From JAEXOD01 sp963667875 (GTDB lineage: Bacteria > Bacteroidota > Ignavibacteria > Ignavibacteriales > Melioribacteraceae), in contig CAXXGC010000005.1 of the NCBI GenBank assembly GCA_963667875.2, forward strand, positions 62,001 through 126,000: a stretch of 64,000 nt of DNA, given 5' to 3'. This document shows positions 24,709-38,400 of the stretch, one piece after another; the first letter of the stretch is position 1, and each line of letters opens with the position of its first letter. Below the pieces are notes generated by a model. The model was not told the origin of the DNA, made no database searches, and saw only the letters and a program-made list of their open reading frames with translations. The translations under genes were made by a program, and so were the position numbers.

Positions 24709-27309
24709 TTAATTTACTTTTGCATTATTAAAAACAACTATAAATTCCGTACCTATTCCTTTAGTACTTTTACATAAAATATCCGCATTATTTAATTCGC
24801 AATATTTTTTTGTTAATGCCAAGCCTAAGCCGTTGCCGTCATATTTTCTACTGTATCCTCTGTCTTCCTGTGAAAATGATTGGTATAAATTTGGAATATA
24901 TTCCTCCGACATTCCAATGCCTGTATCCTTAACTAAAAATCTTAACTCACTATACTTATTTCTGTCAATAGATATTACTATCTCTCCTTTATCAGTAAAT
25001 TTTACAGCATTGTCAATTAATTGCATAACAATTTGTTCAGTAGAGTATTTATCACAAAATAAACCTGAATTAACCAAATTATTATTAAATAATACTCTCA
25101 CATTTTTCTGGACAGCTTCACCCAAATAATTATCCAGTGCTTTATTTACTAATTCGGCAAAATCGAGATAAATTGGTGAATATTTGTACGTTTTTGTTTG
25201 TAATTCACTCATATTAATAATCAAATGAACAGTACGAATTATTCTTTTAGCTGATGAAGTAATACTATCAAATAATTCTACCGCATCTTCATTAATATTA
25301 TCCTGCATTTCTTCTTTTAACATTTCGGAAAGATTAACTATTGCATTAAGTGGAGTACGAATTTCGTGCGACATCTGCGCTAAAAATTCATCTTTTAGTT
25401 TATCCGATTTTTCGGCATTTTCTTTAGCTTTAATAAGTTCATATTCAACTTCTTTTATATGTGTAATGTCTTCTTTAACAGCCAAATAATGTGTTATTTG
25501 TCCCTCGTCATTTTTAATAGATGTTATGGTTGTTAAATCCCAAAAATATGTCCCATTTTTTTTCTTATTAAGTAATTCCCCTCTCCATTCGTTTCCTGAA
25601 GTAATCGTTTCCCACATATTTTTATAATCGGTACTTTTTGTATAATCATTTTTGAGAAATCTTGGATTTTTATTTTTAATTTCTTCAAACTTATATCCTG
25701 TAGTTTTTTCAAAATGAGGATTAACATATTCTATCAAAGCTTGTGTATTAGTAATCATTACCGAAATGGGACTTTGTTCTATTGCTTTTAAAAATCTCAT
25801 AAACAATCCTTCTTGCTCAATTGATTTTGTAATATCTTTGGAAACACCGTCAAAACGCGATATACCATTATCAATTTTAGTCATAGTAACATTTTGTTCT
25901 ATCCATTTTATTTTATTCGATTTTGTTTTAATTCTAAAAACATATTTAACATTTTCAGTAATATTATTAAACAAATCTCTATATGCTTTCATAACAAGAT
26001 GTTTATCCTCCGGTACAACAAAATCCTCAAGACGTTTGTATGTTTTATAAAAATATTGCGCCGGATACCCGCAAATTTTTTCAACAACCGGAGAAAAATA
26101 TGAGTTTATTATTCTATCATTTGAATTAAGATCTATACTCCATACACAATCCGCAATTGAGTATAATATTCTATCAATTTGCGATTTTGAATCCTTTAAT
26201 TGTTTCTCAGCCCTTTTTTTAGCTAAAATAGTTAAAGTTAAGATAAATACCAATCCAATTAAAAAAACAAAACCAATAATTATTTTAATAAATAAATCTC
26301 TATTTGTATCCCAAATGCTAAATGGTTTATAAGTGATTGTCGAATTTGCAGGTAATAAGTCCATATCCACATTAAATTTTGTAAGCATTCGATAATCAAA
26401 AAAATATTTTTGATGCAAAGAGTCAACAACCTTAATATCTTTAATCGGTTTACCATCTAATATTTGATTAACCAATTTACCCGCAGCTAAACCTTCTTCA
26501 ACAACATTAAACAGCTTACCACCAATAATACCTTTAGTAAACATATCATTTATGTAACCAAATACAGGAACTTTTGCTTTTTCAGTAATTAATGATGTAA
26601 TTGAAGAATGGTTAAATACTACTCCATTTTTGTCCTTACTAAATTCACCTTGTAAAACAACCTGCCCCGGCTCTAACTTACTAACAATTTCAATAAGCTG
26701 CCCTATTGTAGGATTATTATAGTTTATAAATTTAACCCTTTTTGAATCATACTTAAAAAAACATTGTTTATATTCTTCAAACGCAATTTTACCAGAAGCG
26801 GTACCATCAAAAAATGATATAATTTCTTTAGTGGCGGGGAATAAGTTCATAATAAGTTGAATATTAGCATCATAATCAATATCTTTAACAACACCTGTTA
26901 TTTCATTTTTAATTAGATGAATCTGTTCATTATTAGGACTTACTCCACAAAACACAAAAACAGCTTTTGGAAATAAATATTTACCATAAGTACTTAAAAA
27001 ATTTAATGCTTCATTATCGGTACAAATAACAATTTTAAACTTAATATCTCTATACTTTTGTTTAATAATTTCATAATACATCGGTGCCATCTTTTCATAT
27101 GAAAAATTTTTAGTATCCAAATATTCTATATATACATTACCATTGTATTTATGATTCAGTAATGCCGATCGGATACCACTAACTTCAAATGATGTAATTC
27201 TAAATTCTGGATGAAACGAATTAATAATAAAAATCGATTCATCATTATTAGCTTTGATGTTACTAATACATATAAATAATAAATACATAAGTATAAATAT
27301 TTTTTTCAT
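24709..27309 (-). CDS. Sensor histidine kinase with periplasmic ABC-substrate-binding-like sensor and two PAS domains
   Basis: An 866-residue membrane kinase. After a signal segment (KKIFILMYLLFICISNIKA) comes a periplasmic domain resembling ABC-transporter substrate-binding proteins (about 25-320; e.g. IVICTDNEALNFL, AVFVFCGVSPN, VPVFGYINDMF). One membrane helix follows (FIKIIIGFVFLIGLVFILTL), then two PAS/PAC domains (about 375-620), HisKA with H648 in SHEIRTPLNA, and HATPase with N (QLIDNAVKF), DTGIGM and NGLGLAL boxes. There is no receiver domain and no response regulator nearby, so the partner is encoded elsewhere. The open frame extends upstream to 27372, but ATG 27307-27309 gives the signal peptide. 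Its core is closely related to the kinase at 48416. Confidence 0.88.
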   Translation of the reverse strand: MKKIFILMYLLFICISNIKANNDESIFIINSFHPEFRITSFEVSGIRSALLNHKYNGNVYIEYLDTKNFSYEKMAPMYYEIIKQKYRDIKFKIVICTDNEALNFLSTYGKYLFPKAVFVFCGVSPNNEQIHLIKNEITGVVKDIDYDANIQLIMNLFPATKEIISFFDGTASGKIAFEEYKQCFFKYDSKRVKFINYNNPTIGQLIEIVSKLEPGQVVLQGEFSKDKNGVVFNHSSITSLITEKAKVPVFGYINDMFTKGIIGGKLFNVVEEGLAAGKLVNQILDGKPIKDIKVVDSLHQKYFFDYRMLTKFNVDMDLLPANSTITYKPFSIWDTNRDLFIKIIIGFVFLIGLVFILTLTILAKKRAEKQLKDSKSQIDRILYSIADCVWSIDLNSNDRIINSYFSPVVEKICGYPAQYFYKTYKRLEDFVVPEDKHLVMKAYRDLFNNITENVKYVFRIKTKSNKIKWIEQNVTMTKIDNGISRFDGVSKDITKSIEQEGLFMRFLKAIEQSPISVMITNTQALIEYVNPHFEKTTGYKFEEIKNKNPRFLKNDYTKSTDYKNMWETITSGNEWRGELLNKKKNGTYFWDLTTITSIKNDEGQITHYLAVKEDITHIKEVEYELIKAKENAEKSDKLKDEFLAQMSHEIRTPLNAIVNLSEMLKEEMQDNINEDAVELFDSITSSAKRIIRTVHLIINMSELQTKTYKYSPIYLDFAELVNKALDNYLGEAVQKNVRVLFNNNLVNSGLFCDKYSTEQIVMQLIDNAVKFTDKGEIVISIDRNKYSELRFLVKDTGIGMSEEYIPNLYQSFSQEDRGYSRKYDGNGLGLALTKKYCELNNADILCKSTKGIGTEFIVVFNNAKVN

Positions 27310-27754
27310 TTTGCCAACCAAATAAATTATATAATATTTAAAAATTAAATAATTATCATTAAAAGTCAACATAATCTTTTGATCAAAATAGTCGTTTTTT
27401 TATTTAAATTTATTTTATATCAAATTATTAATTAGTTAAACATTTTAATTACTTTAATGAGGATAATAACAAGCCCAAATCGTTAAAATATATAATATTA
27501 CTTATTTTATGACCTATAATTTATTCACCCTTAAATCTACAAATATATTGTTGAATTTTCTTTATATTTAATTCAATTTCATAGCTACTACTATAAAAAT
27601 GAAATATGCAAATAAAGGTATAACAGTCATGCTTTACGTATAGATATAGGGAAATTAACCATGTAAACATTTTAAGGACCATCAGTTGATACTGCATAAT
27701 TCTATATTAAGCGTTGGTGATCATGATTTGCAAAAAAAGATCTTTAAAACTAAA
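27310..27754. other. Gene-free AT-rich spacer between histidine kinase and rRNA operon
   Basis: About 445 bases with no convincing gene, repeat or RNA. It contains the region upstream of the leftward kinase gene, which must hold its promoter, and the downstream side of the rRNA operon terminator. No strong promoter could be fixed. Confidence 0.5.
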
Positions 27755-27784
27755 AAAGTCCTGTACAGTTAAGTACAAGACTTT
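27755..27784 (-). terminator. Terminator after the distal 5S rRNA
   Basis: On the minus strand AAAGTCTTGTAC-TTAACT-GTACAGGACTTT forms a strong hairpin followed by T residues. It lies 13 bases after the distal 5S gene and ends the rRNA operon. Confidence 0.85.
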
Positions 27785-27797
27785 AAGTTAAAAATAA

Positions 27798-27917
27798 AGC
27801 CGGGCGGCTACCTACTTTTCCGCACACCTGCGCATGTAGTATCATCGGCGTATAAGGGCTTAACTTCTCTGTTCGGAATGGATAGAGGTGTTTCCCCTTA
27901 GCTATAACCACCGGGCT
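27798..27917 (-). rRNA. rrf: 5S ribosomal RNA, distal copy
   Basis: About 120 nt. The ends pair (AGCCCGGTGG... with ...CCGCCCGGCT). The conserved core (ATTCCGAACAGAGAAGTTAAGC, shared with the other copy) and ACACCTCT are present. It is the second of two tandem 5S genes. Confidence 0.93.
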
Positions 27918-28012
27918 ATAAACTTTTACATAATTTTTTTGGATAAATTTATAACTGATCTAACTAATATATATAGTGTAAAACTAAAACAATATTTTTG
28001 TTTAAAATAAAA

Positions 28013-28043
28013 AAAGTCTCTTACGGTAAACGTAAAAGACTTT
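28013..28043 (-). terminator. Terminator between the two 5S genes
   Basis: On the minus strand AAAGTCTTTTACG-TTTAC-CGTAAGAGACTTT forms a stem of about 13 bp with one mismatch, followed by a T-run. It is placed the same distance after the proximal 5S gene as the other terminator is after the distal copy, so 5S plus terminator appears duplicated as one unit. Confidence 0.83.
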
Positions 28044-28056
28044 AAGTTAAAAATAA

Positions 28057-28176
<120 letters not shown>

Positions 28177-28258
28177 TAAACTCATTCATAATTTTAATAG
28201 AAAGATTGAATCCGAAACAAACATCTTGTAAAAAACAAGAAGACTTTTATTAAATTTT

Positions 28259-31271
<3,013 letters not shown>

Positions 31272-31361
31272 TAAATATTTACTAAAAGACTCTACTCGTT
31301 TTCTTTATTACATTTTGTTTATTTCGGATCGTAAAAAATGATTCATTTCTTACGCATTCAA

Positions 31362-31374
31362 TCTTTCAAAGAAC
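31362..31374 (-). promoter_or_regulatory. boxA-like antitermination site before 23S (GTTCTTTGAAAGA)
   Basis: The minus strand reads GTTCTTTGAAAGA, identical to the copy at 33358-33370 upstream of 16S. Bacterial rRNA operons carry boxA elements both in the leader and in the 16S-23S spacer, where Nus factors bind to prevent early termination. Confidence 0.65.
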
Positions 31375-31391
31375 TTTTTTTTTCTTTCTTG

Positions 31392-31464
31392 TGGAGCTAA
31401 ACAGGATCGAACTGTTAACCTCCGCCTTGCAAGGGCGGCGCTCTCCCAATTGAGCTATAGCCCC
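31392..31464 (-). tRNA. tRNA-Ala (TGC anticodon)
   Basis: 73 nt in the 16S-23S spacer. The acceptor stem GGGGCTA/TAGCTCC and the anticodon loop CTTGCAA with TGC fit tRNA-Ala, as does the T-arm GTTCGATC. CCA is not encoded (CAA follows the discriminator A). Confidence 0.95.
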
Positions 31465-31545
31465 TTCTATTATAAAGGGGGTACTACTTTCAATAATCTA
31501 CTTCTGGATTTTTTGCAGGACAGATATCTTTGCAGCACCCTTACT

Positions 31546-31622
<77 letters not shown>

Positions 31623-31712
31623 AAAAATTTTATTTCAGCCTAAGCTGCTCAGTCAATATATAAAAGTGAGTAACTAAATTAATAAATTTAGTTGTAGTTT
31701 AGAATAATACTC

Positions 31713-33263
<1,551 letters not shown>

Positions 33264-33357
33264 TCACAACTTCGATTTTGTTTATTTCAAAAGCTTGCGT
33301 ATTTTTTTGTTTCTTACCTTCTAAACTATTCCTAAAGGTTTTCCTTTAGTCACTCAC

Positions 33358-33370
33358 TCTTTCAAAGAAC
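33358..33370 (-). promoter_or_regulatory. boxA-like antitermination site in the 16S leader
   Basis: The minus strand reads GTTCTTTGAAAGA, about 24 bases after the -10 box and 95 bases before the 16S gene. It is identical to the spacer copy at 31362-31374. Confidence 0.65.
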
Positions 33371-33393
33371 TTTTTATTCAAACAAGGATTGTA

Positions 33394-33422
33394 AATTTAA
33401 TATTTTATTTTGTGTTTGTCAA
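33394..33422 (-). promoter_or_regulatory. rRNA operon promoter (TTGACA-17-TAAATT)
   Basis: On the minus strand a consensus -35 TTGACA (33417-33422) is followed after exactly 17 bases by TAAATT (33394-33399), upstream of boxA and 16S. An A-rich stretch just upstream of -35 (AAAAATAAAAAAAAGTGC on the minus strand) could act as an UP element. Confidence 0.75.
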
Positions 33423-33439
33423 GCACTTTTTTTTATTTT

Positions 33440-33858
33440 TTTACAACTCTTTGTTGTTTTTTCGTTTTCAATATTTAATGAACAAGTCTTAAAAAAAGAC
33501 AGAACTAAATGTAAGCGTTTTTGGTCGCGAATGCAAGTAAAATTTTATTTTTATTAATATTTTTTTTCTAAAACATTCCTTTTTTACTGCGTATCATTCT
33601 TTTTATTAGCTACCCATTTAGGCTTATTAGTTGTAAATTATTATAAAATAATAATTTAATGGTTCTTGAAATAAATGCGTTTATTTATAGTTAAAATGTA
33701 TTGTGTAAGCAAAAAAATTGATTAAATATCAAAGTTATTTCAAATCTATTAGTATTCTTATCTAATTTTTTATTAAACAAAACTCTATTTGTACAAAAAC
33801 CGGTTTAATTTATTATTAATTCTTCCTAATTTTTGAGTTTTATTTGATAAATAGCACT
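33440..33858. other. Gene-free AT-rich spacer between rRNA promoter and the phosphatase gene
   Basis: About 420 bases, strongly AT-rich, with no convincing gene or repeat. No clear terminator is visible downstream of the leftward PP2C gene, so transcription from the signalling cluster may run toward the rRNA operon. Confidence 0.5.
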
Positions 33859-34620
33859 TTATTCCAGTTCAATTTTAATTTTAATTATTGATATATTATC
33901 TTTTCCGCCTGCATTTTTAGCCGCATTAACTAAACTAAAAATATCTCCCGATTTTTCCATTATATCTTCAATATCATCATCATCTATTAAATCACTTAAA
34001 CCATCACTACATAATAATAGAACATCATCATCATCTACTTTTGATGTAATGTCCGTAAAATCAATAAAAACCTTGTCACCGCCGCCTACCGCATTATAAA
34101 TAAGATGTGAAGCAGCTCTTTCTTCTCCAAAAATTGACGCATACGAGTGATCTTTGGTTATTTGTTTAATTATTCCATCTCTATATCTATACAACCTGCT
34201 GTCTCCGGCATTAATTGTATAGAACTTACCCTTATATATTATTAACGCTACTAATGTTGAACCCATTCCTTTTTTTGATAAATCCTTCAGCCCTTCTTCA
34301 ACTAAAAGATTATGAATTCTTTTAATTTCGCTATCAAAAAAAGTTTTAAGTTCACTTTCATCTATATGTATATTTTCTCTTGTAAAAGCGCTAAAAGAAT
34401 CTACAATTTCATGTAAAAGTATATCACTGGCTAATTCACCTGCATTATGTCCACCCATACCATCAGCAATGGCAAACATAATTTTAGTATCTGCCAAGTT
34501 TAATTCAAGCGAAAAACGATGTTCATCATCGCGAATGAATCTCGCTCCATCAAATAGCATATCTTCGTTGTTAGTCCTTATCATTCCAACATCACTAACT
34601 GAATTAATATCTAATATCAT
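33859..34620 (-). CDS. PP2C-family protein phosphatase (Stp/PrpC type)
   Basis: A 253-residue metal-dependent Ser/Thr phosphatase that would reverse phosphorylation by the cluster's kinase. PP2C motifs are complete: SDVGMIRTNNEDMLF with D20 near the N-terminus, FAIADGMGGHNAGELAS, MGSTLVALII, TINAGDSRLYRYRDG, QITKDHS, LLLCSDGLSDLI and AGGKDNISIIKI. It has no membrane segment or extra domain, so it is cytosolic. It is the last gene of the leftward cluster, starting 9 bases after the FHA gene. The acidic insert VDDDDVLLL is common in this family. Confidence 0.93.
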   Translation of the reverse strand: MILDINSVSDVGMIRTNNEDMLFDGARFIRDDEHRFSLELNLADTKIMFAIADGMGGHNAGELASDILLHEIVDSFSAFTRENIHIDESELKTFFDSEIKRIHNLLVEEGLKDLSKKGMGSTLVALIIYKGKFYTINAGDSRLYRYRDGIIKQITKDHSYASIFGEERAASHLIYNAVGGGDKVFIDFTDITSKVDDDDVLLLCSDGLSDLIDDDDIEDIMEKSGDIFSLVNAAKNAGGKDNISIIKIKIELE

Positions 34621-34629
34621 TTTTATCCC

Positions 34630-35433
34630 CTAAAGTCTCACTGTTTTATCTAAATCGAATGTATTGCTATTCTGTAGCGGCAAAGTTTGAGTTGCAGTAA
34701 TCTGTATATAAAACTCAATATTTGCAAAAACAACAAAACATTTGTTTAGTATTGGTTGAGGGACTCCAATATATAACTGATTTCCCATATATTTTGTTCC
34801 ATTGGACGAGCCCAAATCTTTTACACACCATCCTGTTGAAGGACTATATGTAAATTGGGCATGCTGTCCCGAAATTTGTGCATAATTAGAAAAAATATGC
34901 ATAAAAGGACCTGCCTTTCTTCCAATAATATCATTATCATTAATTGTTAAAGTGGCATTAATTGCTTTATTTATTAGAACCAGCTGCGGAATATTAATAT
35001 TTCCGCTGTTATTTGCATTAGCAATGGTTCCTGTATTCATCGAAGAAATTGTCTGATCGGTATTCTTTATAGTATTATCAACCATTTTTGCATTTATGTT
35101 TGTATTAACATACGGTTGTCCAATATATGGTTGTGAATTAACCGGAGTGTTTTGCTGTGGATTAACATGCAGAACGGGATTAAATGGCTGCTGAACATTA
35201 ATATGCTGCTGGGGCTGAAATGTATTAGCAGTATTAGGGCTATTTGTACTTTGCTGACCGGTTACTTTAAGCTGTTTTAACTCTTTAGCGGTAAGTAGTT
35301 TTCCGCCATCTTCTATACAGCGTTTCCCTTTTCCGGTTTTACCGCATTTTTCGCAAATTAATAGTTCTGCGCCGCATTGGTCACAAAAGAACGAATCGTT
35401 TTCTATATCGCATTTACAAAATCCACAAATCAT
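34630..35433 (-). CDS. Zinc-ribbon FHA-domain protein with C-terminal DKTVR motif
   Basis: A 267-residue protein. At the N-terminus are zinc-ribbon CxxC pairs (ICGFCKCDI, FFCDQCGAELLICEKCGK). A long Gln/Asn/Pro-rich linker follows (about 55-150), then an FHA domain (about 160-250) with the pThr-binding pattern DIIGRKAGPFMHIF, ISGQHAQF and VKDLGSSNGTKYMG. The last residues are FDLDKTVRL, with T264 in the same D-x-T-V-R context as in the kinase N-terminus. FHA domains bind phosphothreonine, so the tail may be a kinase target that binds in cis or in trans. Its start overlaps the AAA gene's stop by 4 bases (ATGA) and the phosphatase follows, which is a strong operon signal. Confidence 0.9.
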   Translation of the reverse strand: MICGFCKCDIENDSFFCDQCGAELLICEKCGKTGKGKRCIEDGGKLLTAKELKQLKVTGQQSTNSPNTANTFQPQQHINVQQPFNPVLHVNPQQNTPVNSQPYIGQPYVNTNINAKMVDNTIKNTDQTISSMNTGTIANANNSGNINIPQLVLINKAINATLTINDNDIIGRKAGPFMHIFSNYAQISGQHAQFTYSPSTGWCVKDLGSSNGTKYMGNQLYIGVPQPILNKCFVVFANIEFYIQITATQTLPLQNSNTFDLDKTVRL

Positions 35434-38400
35434 AAATTTATATCCTCTACAGTAATTATATTTTTCATTACATCCGCTTGATCTAATGAGCTTATTCTTA
35501 CTTCTTGATTTTGTATAATCTTATTATAAATATTCTTAATTGTTTTTGCGTTTTCAAACTGTTCAGGTTTAGTTACGTATACTTTCTCAATTATCTGTTT
35601 AATTAAACTATCTGCCTCGGCTGTCAACTGTTTATTACCTTGCGCAGCAAATAACTTAAAGATTTCATAAAGTTCTTCCGAAGTATAATCATTAATATGA
35701 AGAACTTTAAATCGACTAGTGAAACCTAAAGGATTTTTAGCAATAAATCCATCTAAACCATTTTTATTGCCTGCTAAAATCATATAAAATTTACCAAATT
35801 CTTCAACTAATCTTTTATATAGATACATTATAGCTTCATCACCAAAAAACATTGTTTCATTTGTCTGCAATGTTTCAATCGAGTTTATTAAAAGAATCCC
35901 GCCTAAAGCTCTATCAACCACCTCATTTGTCATTATTGAAGCTGATCCGATATAATTTTTGAACAAATCATCTTTGGTTACTTCAATTACATCATCTTTT
36001 TCTAAAAGATCTAATGAATTTAATAATTTTGCAATTATTTTTGCTAAAGTTGATACACCTGTACCCGGATTTCCTGAAATTATAAAATTGTAATTGGGAG
36101 TATTTTTTAATTCTACAATTGACTGATAGTTTCTACCACCTAATTTTTCTACTTTTAAATAATTAACAAACTGCCTAATTTCTGTTTTAACATTACTTAA
36201 ACCAACCAAACCGTTCATTTCTAACAATAGATCATCTACATTATTAGTTTTTTTTGCAATAACAGGAAAATCTTCCACAGTTAACGTTTTATCTGTTTCA
36301 TCCGATCGCTGATAAATAGGAAGTTTATTTATTCTGTTGTTATGCTGCTCATATACATCACAAAAAAGTTTTTGTAGGTCTAAAATATTTGAGGAATTAC
36401 CAATTTTTTTATAAACAAATTCATTTATACATTTTTCAATGTTTGAATTTGCATTCGATTGAATTAATAAGTTTTTCTCTTGTGCAAACATATAAAAAAT
36501 TCTTGCCAATTCTTCTTTTGAGTAATCTTCAATATCCAGCCGTTGATTGAACAAAGATTGTAATCTAGGGTTTTTGTACAAAAACCTTTCCATTTCCTTT
36601 TTTTTGCCGGAAAGTACAACAATAAATTTCCCTTTATCTTCTGTAATTCTTATTATTAAGGTTTCAATGGCTTCTTTATTATTAGAGTCATATTCGTCAT
36701 CGGTATAATCTAAATTATAAGCATTATCCACGTATAAAATTCCGCCCAAGGCTTCATCACAAGCCTTATGAACCAATCTGGAAGAATCTCCCAGAAATTC
36801 ACTTACTAAACTATTTTTATCTACTTTTACTAAATGCCCCTTTGTTAAACATCCCAAACTATTAAATATTTCACCTAAACAATTTGTAATTGTTGTTTTA
36901 CCTGATCCTACATTTCCTGTAATAATATAATTATAACTTAAAACTTCCCCCTCATCTAAATTTTCCTTCTTACGCTTGTTAATAATTTTAATTTGTTTTA
37001 CCGTTTCAGTAATAGCACTTTTAACAGTTCCCAATCCAATAAGTTTATCAAGTTTTCCTAAATTGAGTATTTCGTTATTGTCTGGAATAACACCACCTTC
37101 AATATCAGCTTTAGTTAAGATGTTTAAATCCTCTTTTGAAAAATTCTCTTCTTTAAGCAATTTTGATAAGCGTGCACCTTGCCGTTGTAATGAAGCTTCA
37201 AATATATTTCTCACTTCGCGTGCATTTCCAAAATTTTTATCCCTGGAGTTGTAAATTTTTGTAAAATACGAATTTAGATTTTCATCGGCAAATTTATCCA
37301 AAGTCAATTTTTTCTTTGTCACTTGATTTCTGAAAATTTGAGCCAATTCAGCAGCAGAATAATCATCAAAATGAATTCGTTTGGTAAACCTGCTGGCAAG
37401 TCCCGGATTCATATCTAAAAATTCGGCCATTTGTTTTGAATAACCTGCAACCACACAAATATATTTTCCTCTGTCGTCTTCCATCCTCTTTAATAAAATA
37501 TTAATTGCTTCTTTTCCGTAATCATTATCTCCACCCGAAGCCAAAGTATATGCCTCGTCAATAAATAACAAACCACCCAAAGCTTTATTAATAACAGCAT
37601 TGGTTTTTGGTTCCGTTTGTCCCATCCATTGACCAACTAAAGCACTCCGGTCAACTTCAACAAGTTGTCCCTGTGAAAGCAAACCCAAAGATTTAAATAT
37701 TTTAGCAATTATTCTGGCAACAGTTGTTTTACCTGTTCCCGGATTTCCCGTAAACACAAAATGTAAATTTAATGAAGTTTTACTGCCGCCATATTCCGCT
37801 CTCTGTTTTTCTACTGACAAGAAATCTATCAAACTATTTAATTCGTTTTTTATATTACCCATTCCGGTCAGTTCATTCAGTTCTTTTAAAACATCTTCAA
37901 TCTTTATTTCTTTAGTACCTTCCGATGGTACATCAATCAATTGAATGGTACATAAAACAGCATCTGTTCTTTCTTCGACCGATAGTTTTGAAACTCTTTC
38001 CGATTGTTTCGAAATCATTAAATCGAATAATTTTCTAGCTTCGCGTGCATTTGCAAAGTTTTTATCTTTATTATCAACAAGTTTATCAATATTTTTCTTT
38101 ATGCTTTCAAGTGCTTCATCAGCAATTATATATTTTTTCTTCTTCGCCTGTCCAATTAATATTTTGAATAATTCATCTTTTGTATAATCATCAATATGAA
38201 GATATTTGTCAAAACGGCTTTGCATACCCGGATTTGTATCCAAAAAATTACTCATTTCATTTTTATATCCGGCGGCAATAACAACAAATTTCCCTCTGTC
38301 GTCTTCCATACGTTTCATTAAGGTTTCAATTGCTTCTTTACCGTATGGATCGGAACCACCTGATGCGGGATCTCCCGCCAATGTGTATGCTTCATCAACA

